From Cupriavidus sp. YR651 (GTDB lineage: Bacteria; Pseudomonadota; Gammaproteobacteria; Burkholderiales; Burkholderiaceae): a stretch of DNA of 64,000 nucleotides. Numbering within the stretch: the first letter of the stretch is position 1; every line of letters begins with the position of its first letter. The notes under the pieces were generated by a model. That model was not told the origin of the DNA, searched no databases, and saw nothing but the letters and a program-made list of their open reading frames with translations. The position numbers and the translations under genes were made by a program. Shown here one piece after another: positions 54,758 to 63,534 of the stretch. The stretch lies in the NCBI RefSeq assembly GCF_900101625.1, contig NZ_FMYZ01000004.1, positions 433,571-497,570 on the forward strand. The letters run 5' to 3'.

Positions 54758-55699
54758 TCAGCGATCCTCCCGGACTTTCAGCAGCCCGATCAGCGCGCGG
54801 GCGGCGGCGGACAGCGTGCCACCACGCCGGGTGACGATGCCGAAGGTCTGCTGCCGCGATTGCAGCGTCAGCGGCAGGATGCGCAGCATTTTCTGGCGCG
54901 CGAACAGCGTCGCCACGCTGGTGGGCAGCAGCGACACGAGCCGGTCGCTCCGCGCGAGCATCGCCACGGTGACAAAGGTGGACGAGGTGGAGATCACATT
55001 GGCCGGCAGGGTCAGGCCGGCCAGGTCAAGCTCGCGCTGAAGCAATTCGTGCATCGGCATCTGGCCGGGATACACGATCCACCGATACCCGGCCAGGTCG
55101 GCCAGGCTCAGCGATCTGGCGCGCGGTGCCGCATGCGCATAGCCGACCACCACCGAAACCGGCTCCTCCTCGATCGGCTGGTAGTGGTAGCGATCGGGCT
55201 GCGCGCTGACCAGCGCACGGCCGAGCACGAGGTCGAGCCGGCCATCATCGAGCAGGTCCAGCAGTCGCCGGCTGGTGTCCTCCACGACGTGGACGGACAG
55301 CCGGGGCTGCGTGGTCCCGAGGGTCTCCAGCGCCGGCACCAGCACCTCGGGCACCGCGCCCATGATCGCGCCCACGGCAAGGTGGCCGCCCTGGCCGGAG
55401 CGGATCTCCGCCATGTCCTGGCACAACGCGTCGAGGTTGGTGACCATCAGCCGCGCGTACCGGATCACGCAATGACCGAACGGGTTGGGCCGCATGCCGC
55501 TGCGGGACCGCTCGAACAGCGGCGCGCCCAGCATGGTTTCCAGTTCCTGCAGGGCCTTGCTGGCGGCCGACTGGGTCATGGCCATGTCGGCGGCGGCCTG
55601 ATGCAGGCTCTTGCGGTCGTCCAGCGCGATCAGCAACTGCAGCTGCTTCATGCGCAGGCGGGACAGCAGGACGTCGAGCGTGGTCTTCGTGGCGGGCAT
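54758..55699 (-). CDS. LysR-family transcriptional regulator, GbpR-like
   Basis: A 313-residue regulator with the winged helix SLHQAAADMAMTQSAASKALQELETMLGAPLFERSRSGMRPNPFG, the pattern of the galactose-binding-protein-regulator (GbpR) subgroup that controls sugar and acid-sugar genes. The ATG at 55699 is preferred over one five codons upstream by fit to the family. It is divergent from the DapA-type lyase and upstream of TctC, pdxA2 and rhmD, so it may control both arms. Confidence 0.91.
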   Translation of the reverse strand: MPATKTTLDVLLSRLRMKQLQLLIALDDRKSLHQAAADMAMTQSAASKALQELETMLGAPLFERSRSGMRPNPFGHCVIRYARLMVTNLDALCQDMAEIRSGQGGHLAVGAIMGAVPEVLVPALETLGTTQPRLSVHVVEDTSRRLLDLLDDGRLDLVLGRALVSAQPDRYHYQPIEEEPVSVVVGYAHAAPRARSLSLADLAGYRWIVYPGQMPMHELLQRELDLAGLTLPANVISTSSTFVTVAMLARSDRLVSLLPTSVATLFARQKMLRILPLTLQSRQQTFGIVTRRGGTLSAAARALIGLLKVREDR

Positions 55700-55739
55700 G
55701 GCGGTGAGTCGCAAAAGCGATCACGTAATGGAAAGGATT

Positions 55740-55773
55740 CAATATACAGGGCGCGGACCCGAGCCGTATATTG
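55740..55773. promoter_or_regulatory. Inverted repeat in the LysR/DapA-type divergent promoter
   Basis: CAATATAC (55740-55747) and GTATATTG (55766-55773) are exact complements separated by 18 bases. The site is centred between the two divergent starts, 44 bases before the lyase ATG, and is a plausible GbpR-type operator. Confidence 0.6.
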
Positions 55774-55816
55774 GCGCCAGCCGGCACTGCCGGAAACCAG
55801 AATAGGAGAGGGAGAC

Positions 55817-56749
55817 ATGAGCACGTCAGCAGGCCGTCCGGTATATCGCGGCGTATTCCCGGTGGCGCCCACCATCTTCGATGCGGATGGAGAACTGGAT
55901 CTCGACGGCCAGCGCCGGTGCATTGATTTCATGATCGATGCCGGCTCGAACGGCCTCTGCATCCTGGCGAATTTCTCGGAGCAATTCGTCCTGACCGACG
56001 ACGAGCGCAGCTTGCTGATGAAGACGACGCTCGAACATGTGGCGGGCCGCGTGCCGGTCATCGTCACCACCACGCATTTCAGTTCCCGCGTGTGTGCGGA
56101 GCGCAGCCGCGCCGCGCAGGATGCCGGCGCCGCGATGGTGATGGTCATGCCGCCGTACCACGGCGCCACGATCCGCGTGCCGGAGCCGGCCATCCACGCG
56201 TTCTTCGCGACGGTGTCCGACGCCATCGACATCCCCATCATGATCCAGGATGCCCCGGTCAGCGGGACGACGCTGTCGGCGCCGTTCCTGGCGCGCATGG
56301 CCAGGGAGATCGCCAATGTCTCCTATTTCAAGATCGAGGTGCCGCAGGCGGCCGCCAAGCTGCGCGATCTCATCGCACTGGGCGGCGACGCCATCGTCGG
56401 ACCGTGGGACGGGGAAGAGGCCATCACGCTGATGGCCGACCTCGATGCGGGCGCCACCGGCGCCATGACCGGCGCCGGCTTTCCGGACGGCATCCGGCAG
56501 ATCGTGGATGCCTATCAGGCCGGCGACGTGGATCTGGCCGCCGATCACTATCAGCGCTGGCTGCCGTTGATCAACTACGAGAACCGCCAGGGGTGGCTGG
56601 CCACCAGCAAGGTGCTGATGAAAGAGGGCGGCGTGATCGCCTCGGACGCGGTGCGGCATCCGCTGCAGCCGATGCACCCGGCGACGCGCGACGGCCTGCT
56701 CCGGATCGCGCGGCGCCTGGACCCGCTGGTCCTGCGCTGGGGCCGCTGA
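55817..56749 (+). CDS. DapA/NAL-family aldolase or dehydratase
   Basis: A 310-residue class-I lyase of the dihydrodipicolinate synthase family. GVFPVAPTIFDADGELDLDGQ is the family N-terminus, PPYHGATIRVPEP corresponds to the tyrosine proton-relay loop, and the Schiff-base lysine lies in SYFKIEVPQ. Family members include 2-keto-3-deoxy acid dehydratases and aldolases. Next to rhmD and pdxA2 it is a good candidate for the enzyme acting on the 2-keto-3-deoxy product. An AGGAGAGGGAGAC ribosome site precedes the ATG. Confidence 0.9.
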   Translation: MSTSAGRPVYRGVFPVAPTIFDADGELDLDGQRRCIDFMIDAGSNGLCILANFSEQFVLTDDERSLLMKTTLEHVAGRVPVIVTTTHFSSRVCAERSRAAQDAGAAMVMVMPPYHGATIRVPEPAIHAFFATVSDAIDIPIMIQDAPVSGTTLSAPFLARMAREIANVSYFKIEVPQAAAKLRDLIALGGDAIVGPWDGEEAITLMADLDAGATGAMTGAGFPDGIRQIVDAYQAGDVDLAADHYQRWLPLINYENRQGWLATSKVLMKEGGVIASDAVRHPLQPMHPATRDGLLRIARRLDPLVLRWGR

Positions 56750-56816
56750 GCGCGGCGGCGTGGAACCGGGGGCGCCGGTTTGGCGGCGTGGCAAGCCGCG
56801 CAGCCGCCTGGCGCAA

Positions 56817-57746
56817 CTATCCCGCAGCCGCCGCCCGCAAGGCGTCGAGCAACACGCTCATCGACGCCGTGACGGGCCGGCCGCGTCGCGTGACGATGCC
56901 GTAGGGGCCGAGCTTGCGCGGCAGCGGCAAAGGCAGCACGGTCAGCGCGCCGAGGCCCTCGTAGAACGCCGCGACCGAGGCCGGCAGTACGGCGATCAGT
57001 TCGCTGTCGGCCAGCAAGGAAGTGGTCATCAGCACTGCGGCGGTTTCGATGGTCGACGGGGGCGGCGCAACGCCGGCATCCTCGAACGAGCGATCGATCA
57101 GCGCGCGCATCGGGCTGGGCCGTGGCTGCATGATCCACGGATAGTGGGTCAGCTCGGCGAAGGAGGGACGCCGGCGCTTGCACAGCGGATGTTGCGGACC
57201 GACCACGATGGCCAGCCCTTCCTCGTCCAGTTGTTCGAACGCCAGTCCGCTGCTGTCCCAGCCCTCCGGCACGCGGCCCAGCACAATGTCCAGCTGGTCG
57301 CGTTCGAGCAGCGGCACCAGCAGGTCGCTCGTATCGACCTGAATGGCGATTTCCAGCCGGGGATGGTCGCGATTGAGATCCCGGATGACGCCGGCGAGCA
57401 GGCCCGGCGTGGGCGCCATCACCGCACCCACGCGCACCCGGCCGGTCTTGCCGGATTCCAGCGCCACCAGTTCGTCGCGCAGGCCAGCCATGTCGGCAAA
57501 CACCAGCTTGGCGTAGCGCGTGGCCGCGCCGCCAAAACGCGTCGGACGCAGGCCGCGCGCGTGGCGGTCGAACAGCGTCACACCCAACAGTTCCTCCATG
57601 TCCTGCAGCATCTTGCTGACCGCCGGTTGTGTCAGCGTCAGCGATTCCGCAGCCTGACGGAGCGAACCACGCTCCTCGATGGCCAGCAGCAACCGGAGAT
57701 GCTGCATCTTGAGACGGCTGTGGAGCGCGGTGACGGATGGAATCAT
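56817..57746 (-). CDS. LysR-family transcriptional regulator, GbpR-like
   Basis: A 309-residue regulator very similar in layout to the one at 54758-55699 (SLRQAAESLTLTQPAVSKMLQDMEELLGVTLFDRHARGLRPTRFGG), suggesting duplication. It converges on the DapA-type gene with a 67-base gap. The frame runs up to 57848, but the ATG at 57746 fits the family. Its target may be this acid-sugar set or the CoA transferase upstream. Confidence 0.9.
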   Translation of the reverse strand: MIPSVTALHSRLKMQHLRLLLAIEERGSLRQAAESLTLTQPAVSKMLQDMEELLGVTLFDRHARGLRPTRFGGAATRYAKLVFADMAGLRDELVALESGKTGRVRVGAVMAPTPGLLAGVIRDLNRDHPRLEIAIQVDTSDLLVPLLERDQLDIVLGRVPEGWDSSGLAFEQLDEEGLAIVVGPQHPLCKRRRPSFAELTHYPWIMQPRPSPMRALIDRSFEDAGVAPPPSTIETAAVLMTTSLLADSELIAVLPASVAAFYEGLGALTVLPLPLPRKLGPYGIVTRRGRPVTASMSVLLDALRAAAAG

Positions 57747-57844
57747 GGGGGCGGGAGACGGACGGGGCCATGGGGTCAGCCTGCCGAGGCAGAAATGCGT
57801 CGGCCGGCGGCGATCAGCCATTCTTATCACTGACCGCCCGGGCG

Positions 57845-57858
57845 TCAACTTTTGTTGA
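57845..57858. promoter_or_regulatory. Inverted repeat upstream of the second GbpR-like LysR gene
   Basis: TCAAC-TTTT-GTTGA is a perfect inverted repeat 99 bases upstream of the LysR ATG and just past the CoA-transferase stop. An autoregulatory site is possible. Confidence 0.45.
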
Positions 57859-57885
57859 TACGTCCCGCGCGCCTCCCGAGAGTCC

Positions 57886-59436
57886 TCAGGCCGCCAATGC
57901 CGCAGCCTGCGCTTCGACCGCGGGCGATACCGGATCGGCCTGGGTTGCCGGCAGCATGCTGCCGTGGTCGCGGTAGTTCACGTGCCAGGCAAACGCTTCT
58001 TCCAGCAGGTGCGGGGTCTGGCCGCCGCGCGCCGATGCGCGCCTGAAATAGTCGAGCAGCCCGTCGCGGTAGGCCGGGTCCGCGCAGTTGCGGATCACCT
58101 GCAGCGCGCGCTCGCGCGGCGCCAGGCCGCGCAGGTCCGCCAGGCCGTGTTCGGTCACCAGGATGTCGACGTCGTGCTCGCTATTGTCGACGTGCGACAC
58201 CATCGGCACGATGCTGGAAATCCTGCCGTCCTTGGCCACGGACTTGGTTACGAACACCGACAGGTAGGCATTGCGCGCAAAGTCACCCGAGCCGCCGATG
58301 CCGTTCATCATGTGGGTGCCGCCGACGTGCGTCGAGTTGACGTTGCCGTAGATGTCGCACTCCAGCGCCGTGTTGATGGTGATCAGGCCCAGCCGGCGCA
58401 GCACCTCGGGATGGTTGCTGATTTCCTGCGGGCGCAGGACCAGCCGCGACTTGTAGCGGTCGATCTCGTCGAGCACGCGGCGGTAGACGGGGCCCGACAG
58501 CGTCATCGAGGACGCCGACGCGAAGCGCAGCTTGCCGGCATCGATCAGCGAGATCGTGCTGTCCTGCAGGACCTCGGAGTACATCGTCAGGTCGTGGAAC
58601 GGGGAATCCGCCAGCCCGTGCAGCACGGCATTGGCAATCGTGCCGATGCCGGCCTGCAGCGGTTGCAGCGACGACGACAGCCGGCCCGCGCGCACCTCGC
58701 GCGCCAGCAGCGCGTTCAGATGGCCGGCGATCTGGCGGGTTTCGGCATCCGGGGGCAGGGCGTTGGAGGGGCTGTCGTCGCGCTCGGTGATGACGATGGC
58801 GGCGATACGCGACGGGTCGACGGGGATATAGGGCAGGCCGATGCGCTGTTCGACGGCGATCAGCGGAATCGGCTGGCGATACGGGCGCTGCACCGGGAAC
58901 GCAATGTCGTGCAGCCCTTCCAGCGCGGCGGGCATGTTCAGGTTGATCTCGACGATCACCTTCCTGGCCATCATGGCGAAGCTGGCCGAGTTGCCGACCG
59001 AGGTGGTCGGCACGATGCCGCCGGTCTCGGTGATGGCCGCGGCCTCGATCACCGCGATGTCCACCGGCGCCAGTTGCCCGCTGCGCAGTTGCTCGACGGT
59101 TTCGCCCAGATGCTGGTCGATGAACATGACCTCGCCATTGTTGATCTTGCGGCGCAGCGTGGCATCCGACTGGAATGGCAGGCGTCGCGCCAGCACGTTG
59201 GACTCAGCCAGGATCTTGTCGATGTCGTTGCCCAGCGATGCGCCGGTAATCAGCGTGATCTGCAGCGGATCGCTGGCTGCGCGGCGGGCCAGCGCGAAGG
59301 GCACGGCCTTGCAGTCGCCTGCGCGGGTGAAGCCACTCATGCCCACCGTCATGCCGTCCTGAATCAGCGTGGCGGCTTCGTCGGCCGTCATGATCTTGTC
59401 CTGGAGGGCGGCCATGCGAATGCGATCGCGGTACAT
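57886..59436 (-). CDS. Acetyl-CoA hydrolase / succinyl-CoA:acetate CoA-transferase family protein
   Basis: A 516-residue class-I CoA transferase. The N-terminal DGMTVGMSGFTRAGDCKAVP binds CoA, GGIVPTTSVGNS precedes the catalytic region and the C-terminal VTEHGLADLRGLAPRERA is the family signature. Such enzymes move CoA between acetate and succinate or propionate, or hydrolyse acetyl-CoA. AAGGAGACGAG lies directly before the ATG. It is divergent from the YCII gene and appears monocistronic. Confidence 0.93.
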   Translation of the reverse strand: MYRDRIRMAALQDKIMTADEAATLIQDGMTVGMSGFTRAGDCKAVPFALARRAASDPLQITLITGASLGNDIDKILAESNVLARRLPFQSDATLRRKINNGEVMFIDQHLGETVEQLRSGQLAPVDIAVIEAAAITETGGIVPTTSVGNSASFAMMARKVIVEINLNMPAALEGLHDIAFPVQRPYRQPIPLIAVEQRIGLPYIPVDPSRIAAIVITERDDSPSNALPPDAETRQIAGHLNALLAREVRAGRLSSSLQPLQAGIGTIANAVLHGLADSPFHDLTMYSEVLQDSTISLIDAGKLRFASASSMTLSGPVYRRVLDEIDRYKSRLVLRPQEISNHPEVLRRLGLITINTALECDIYGNVNSTHVGGTHMMNGIGGSGDFARNAYLSVFVTKSVAKDGRISSIVPMVSHVDNSEHDVDILVTEHGLADLRGLAPRERALQVIRNCADPAYRDGLLDYFRRASARGGQTPHLLEEAFAWHVNYRDHGSMLPATQADPVSPAVEAQAAALAA

Positions 59437-59733
59437 CTCGTCTCCTTGCTTCCGTACTTTCTGGGGGCGTTCTGAATTTCCGCCGCCGGCCTTGCAAGCC
59501 AGCGCGGAAGCGCGTCTGTCAGGCGCGAAACAAAGTGTAGCCAGCGTCGACTATTCTCACCATGATTTAAAACGATTCGATCCAGTCGTTTTTTTCATGG
59601 GTAAGGCTGATCCCGATGTCGTTTTGGCGGCGTGACGTTCGTCGTACAGTAGAGCGCCCCGGAACCACCATCGTTGCGCTTGCCCCCAACCCCGTCTCAG
59701 CCAACTCAGCCGTATATCGAAGGAGATACCAAG

Positions 59734-60186
59734 ATGCGATTCATGATTCTGCGCAAGGCCGACGCCCAGACCGAAGCCGGCGAAATGCCCTCCGAGCAGT
59801 TGATTGCGGACATGACGGCCTACAACGCCGAACTGGTGAAGGCCGGCGTCATGCTGGCCGGCGAAGGTCTGCACCCGTCGTCGCGGGGCGCCAGGGTGAA
59901 GTTCTCGAAGGGCAAGCCCAACGTGATCGATGGCCCGTTTGCCGGGGCCAGGGAACTGGTCGCCGGCTTCACGATGATCGAGGTCGGCTCCTATGAGGAA
60001 GCCCTCGAGTGGGTGCGCCGCTGGCCGGTGACCGACGGCAACGGCGAGGTGGAACTGGAACTCCGCCGCGTCTTTGAAGCCGATGACTTTGGCGAAGCCT
60101 TCACGCCCGAGCTGCGCGAGGAAGAGGAACGGATGCGTAGCGCGATCCAGCAAGCCGGCAAGCCTCTGGGTGGCACCAGGGGGTGA
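59734..60186 (+). CDS. YCII-related (DGPF-domain) protein
   Basis: A 150-residue protein with the ferredoxin-like YCII fold: MRFMILRKADAQTEAGEMPS at the start, the DGPFAGARELVAGF signature near residue 69 and AxxWxxRWP (ALEWVRRWP). The conserved His-Asp pair of classical YciI enzymes is not obvious. The family is often linked to ECF sigma factors, but none is adjacent. Function unknown. AAGGAGATACC precedes the ATG. Confidence 0.88.
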   Translation: MRFMILRKADAQTEAGEMPSEQLIADMTAYNAELVKAGVMLAGEGLHPSSRGARVKFSKGKPNVIDGPFAGARELVAGFTMIEVGSYEEALEWVRRWPVTDGNGEVELELRRVFEADDFGEAFTPELREEEERMRSAIQQAGKPLGGTRG

Positions 60187-60411
60187 CGCCAGCCACGGGC
60201 CCCGGCGCCGTGACGCGCCGGACCGTGGAAGCGGGCCGGCGAGCCCCGGGGCCGCGCACGACGCCGGATCTTCATAAATCTTCATGTGTGTTTCCGGCCA
60301 AGGGCGGCTACTATCGACCCGATGCGCGGCCGGCGGTAGCGGCCGCGAAGGCAGTCTCGTTCGATGCACATCGCCGGCGCCGCCGGCGACCTCATTACAG
60401 CAGGGGGAAGC

Positions 60412-62196
60412 ATGGAGATGACGCAGGCGACATCGGAGGGCGATGCCGGTCCGGACATGACGAACGAGCAAGCCGGTCACGAGCCGGTGGTGGAGCTGGA
60501 AGCACCGTTCTCGGTCCTGGAGAGCCGCCGCCACCAGATGTTTCCCACGCTGACCGCCGCGGAGATCGCACGCATCCGGCGCTTCGGCGAGGTCAAGGCC
60601 TGGAAGGCCGGCGAGAAGCTGTTCTCCATCGGCGACACCGGCCGCGGCATGCACGTGATCCTGACGGGCCGCACGCAGATCATCCACCGCGACGGACTGG
60701 GTAACAGTGTGCCCATCGCCGACGAGGGGCCGGGCCAGTTCCTGGCCGAGGTCGGCCAGCTGAGCGGCAAGCCCGCGCTGGTGGACGCCGTGGCGCTGGA
60801 AGACGTCACCATCCTGGTGGTGCCGCCCGATCGCCTGCGGGCGCTGCTGGTGGCGGAAGCCGACCTGGGCGAACGGATCATGCGGGCCCTGATCTTGCGC
60901 CGCGTGGGCCTGATCGAGCGGGGCAGCGGTCCGGTGCTGGTTGGCAAGGGCACCCAGCCGTTGCTGCTGGCGCTGCAGGCGTTCCTGCGCCGCAATGGCT
61001 ATCCGCACAAGGTCATCGACATCGATGTCGACCATGACGCCACCGCGCTGCTCGACGTCAGCAAGGCCCCGGCGAGCGATTTCCCGATGGTGATCTGTCC
61101 CGATGGCAGCGTGCTGCGCGCGCCGGACGAGGGGCAGCTCGCGTCCTGCCTGGGGCTGGTGCCCGAGTTTCATCCCAATCACATCTACGACGTGATCGTC
61201 GTCGGCGCGGGGCCGGCTGGACTGGCGACGGCTGTGTATGCGGCCTCCGAAGGGTTGTCGGTGGCCGTGATCGACTGCCGCTCCCCCGGCGGGCAGGCGG
61301 GCGCCAGCGCGCGTATCGAAAACTATCTGGGCTTTCCTACTGGCATCTCCGGTCAGGCGCTGGCGGGCCGTGCGTTCGTGCAGGCCCTGAAATTCGGTGC
61401 GCACCTGGCGATACCGCTCGAGGCGCGCGCGCTGCATTGCGGCGACAACCCGATTCGGATCGAACTGGCCGATGGCCGCCAGATTCCCACGCGCAGCGTG
61501 GTGATCGCCACCGGCGCGCAGTATCGCCGTGCGGATATCGAATCGCTGGAGCGCTATGAGGGCCGGGGCGTCTACTACTGGGCCTCGCCGGTGGAAGCCA
61601 AGCTCTGCAAGGACGAACACGCGATGCTGGTGGGCGGCGGCAACTCGGCGGGGCAGGCGGCGGTATTCCTGGCTTCCCACGCGGCCGAGGTGCATATCCT
61701 CGTGCGCGGCGAAGGGCTCGAAGCCACGATGTCGCGCTACCTGATCGACCGCCTGAAGAGCCTGCCCAACGTCCACCTGCACACCCATGCGCAGATTACG
61801 GCGATGGAGGGCGAAGGCTGGCTCTCGAAGGTCAAGGTCAGGGAGCAGGCACTGGGGCCGGAGTGCGTCGAGACGCCAATGCGCCACGTGTTCCTGTTCA
61901 TCGGCGCCGCGCCCAACACGGACTGGCTGCGTGCCTGCAATGTGCAGACGGATTCGAAGGGCTTCGTGCTGACCGGCTACGATGCGCGTCAATCCTGCAC
62001 GGAACGGGCCGACTACACGCTGGAAACCAGCGTGCCGGGCGTGTTCGCGATTGGCGACGTGCGGTCGGGGTCCACCAAGCGCGTCGCCGCCGCAGTGGGC
62101 GAGGGCGCCGCGGTGGTGGCGCAGATCCACCGCTACCTGGCGAGCCTGACGGAGCAGGCAGATCCGGTGATGAAAACAGTAACTACAGGCGTGTAA
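60412..62196 (+). CDS. Cyclic-nucleotide-binding domain fused to thioredoxin-reductase-like flavoprotein
   Basis: A 594-residue cytosolic protein. A cyclic-nucleotide-binding-like domain occupies about residues 40-150 (EKLFSIGDTGRGMHVILTGRTQI), a thioredoxin-like module about 165-245 (TQPLLLALQAFLRRNGYPHKVIDID), and a thioredoxin-reductase-type FAD/NADPH unit the rest (YDVIVVGAGPAGLATAVYAA, GGGNSAGQAAVFLA, VPGVFAIGDVRSGSTKR). The redox CxxC of true reductases is replaced by YYWASPVEAKL, so dithiol chemistry is unlikely. AGGGGGAAGC leads into the chosen ATG. Which nucleotide is bound, and the electron acceptor, are unknown. Confidence 0.9.
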   Translation: MEMTQATSEGDAGPDMTNEQAGHEPVVELEAPFSVLESRRHQMFPTLTAAEIARIRRFGEVKAWKAGEKLFSIGDTGRGMHVILTGRTQIIHRDGLGNSVPIADEGPGQFLAEVGQLSGKPALVDAVALEDVTILVVPPDRLRALLVAEADLGERIMRALILRRVGLIERGSGPVLVGKGTQPLLLALQAFLRRNGYPHKVIDIDVDHDATALLDVSKAPASDFPMVICPDGSVLRAPDEGQLASCLGLVPEFHPNHIYDVIVVGAGPAGLATAVYAASEGLSVAVIDCRSPGGQAGASARIENYLGFPTGISGQALAGRAFVQALKFGAHLAIPLEARALHCGDNPIRIELADGRQIPTRSVVIATGAQYRRADIESLERYEGRGVYYWASPVEAKLCKDEHAMLVGGGNSAGQAAVFLASHAAEVHILVRGEGLEATMSRYLIDRLKSLPNVHLHTHAQITAMEGEGWLSKVKVREQALGPECVETPMRHVFLFIGAAPNTDWLRACNVQTDSKGFVLTGYDARQSCTERADYTLETSVPGVFAIGDVRSGSTKRVAAAVGEGAAVVAQIHRYLASLTEQADPVMKTVTTGV

Positions 62197-62307
62197 AGAA
62201 GTAAATTCCCCGCCGCTGGATTCCTTGCGACGATAGCGCGCGGGCAGTTGCGTACCTGCTGTCGCGATGTCACACCATGCCCGCCGTATCGCCAGACATG
62301 GAACAAG

Positions 62308-63309
62308 ATGAAGGCCGCTCTCCGTCACGGGACTCGCCCACTTCGCCTCCGCAAACACATACGACACGGCCTTCGCCTCTGCGCCGCATTCGTTGCGCTG
62401 TCCGCCTGTCACCATGCCGGCGCGCAGGCCGGATTTCAACTCATCGGCCCCGGCGTGCAGAAGCAGGCCAACGGCGTGCTCGCCCTGATGGGGTATTCCG
62501 TGGTGCCGGACCTCGCGTCCAGCTCGCTGTCGATCAACAACGCGGCCACCAGCAACCCCGGCATCGTCATGTCGCAACTGGGCGGCGGATTCACGATGAG
62601 CAAGACGTTCCCGCTGTACCTGGAAGGATCGATCGCCTACAGCCGCTACGACCCGACCTTCGTCGCCACGGACGGGTCGGAGTCGCGCGAGGTCCCGACC
62701 CGCTGGAATACCGTGGCCGGGACGATTGGCATCGGCTGGGACTTCCCGCTGACGGCCGACAAGGAGCTGGTCTTCCGGCCGATCCTCAATGCGTCGCTCG
62801 GCAACGTGTCGAGCGACCTGGCCGTGGCCAAGGCTGTCGTGGAGCGCGCCGCCGACCGTCAGATCGACTTCCTGAATGGCGGCACGCTCAACGCGTACGG
62901 GCTCGGCGGCGCCGTGATGATCGACTGGGAGCACTACCGGGAAACCCATGAGATCGATCTGGAACTGCGCTACACCAACATCTACCTGCAGACGTTTGGT
63001 GGCACCAGCGCCTCGGTGAAGGGCACCGCCACGGCCCAGACCGCCAACGTGTATGCGCGCTGGCGGGCCCCGACCGGGATGTTCGCGATGGATCGGCCCG
63101 TGCGCTATGTGCTCGAGATCTCGCACTCGCACTATTACGGCAATCAGGCCGGCGTGCTGGGGTTCAACCACCTGACCACGCTGGGGACCGGGCTTGAGCT
63201 GGACACCAGCGCCCATGAGATCTTCGTCACGCGGGTGCGCGCGGTGGTCCGCTACGTCTTCGGCAACAACGTCTCGGGCGTGTCGCTCGGCCTCGCTGCG
63301 AGCTTCTGA
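62308..63309 (+). CDS. Predicted outer-membrane beta-barrel protein
   Basis: A 333-residue protein with a long basic signal peptide (RLCAAFVALSACHHAGAQA, cleavage near 41). The mature part alternates hydrophobic and polar residues as in membrane beta-strands (LYLEGSIAYSRYDPTF, AGTIGIGWDFPL, IDLELRYTNIYLQTF, NVYARWRAP) and ends with an aromatic residue (GLAASF), the sorting signal for the BAM complex. I recognise no named family beyond a generic porin or autotransporter-like barrel. An upstream ATG is possible but would lengthen the leader without a ribosome site. Confidence 0.78.
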   Translation: MKAALRHGTRPLRLRKHIRHGLRLCAAFVALSACHHAGAQAGFQLIGPGVQKQANGVLALMGYSVVPDLASSSLSINNAATSNPGIVMSQLGGGFTMSKTFPLYLEGSIAYSRYDPTFVATDGSESREVPTRWNTVAGTIGIGWDFPLTADKELVFRPILNASLGNVSSDLAVAKAVVERAADRQIDFLNGGTLNAYGLGGAVMIDWEHYRETHEIDLELRYTNIYLQTFGGTSASVKGTATAQTANVYARWRAPTGMFAMDRPVRYVLEISHSHYYGNQAGVLGFNHLTTLGTGLELDTSAHEIFVTRVRAVVRYVFGNNVSGVSLGLAASF

Positions 63310-63534
63310 CTACGCCGCCCGAACAGGGCAGGTTCGCCAGTCGATCCACATCGGTCAGCGCCGGAGGCGTCCATTCGCCGCGATTGCCGTGGCGTCAATT
63401 CGTGAATGCCAGGCAGCAATGTCGATCTGGTGGCGACATCAGGGCGCCACGATTCATGGCTACACTCTCCGCATTCTTTCAAGAACAAGGCATTCGACCG
63501 GGCCAGATCCCGGCACGCCCAACAGGAGACCACC

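Noticed and set aside
59557..63216. A 1219-codon open frame on the minus strand
   Set aside because: It runs antisense across the YCII, flavoprotein and barrel genes, all of which have family motifs and ribosome sites. Its composition (many His, Arg, Gln, Gly, no domain) is that of a GC-rich shadow frame.
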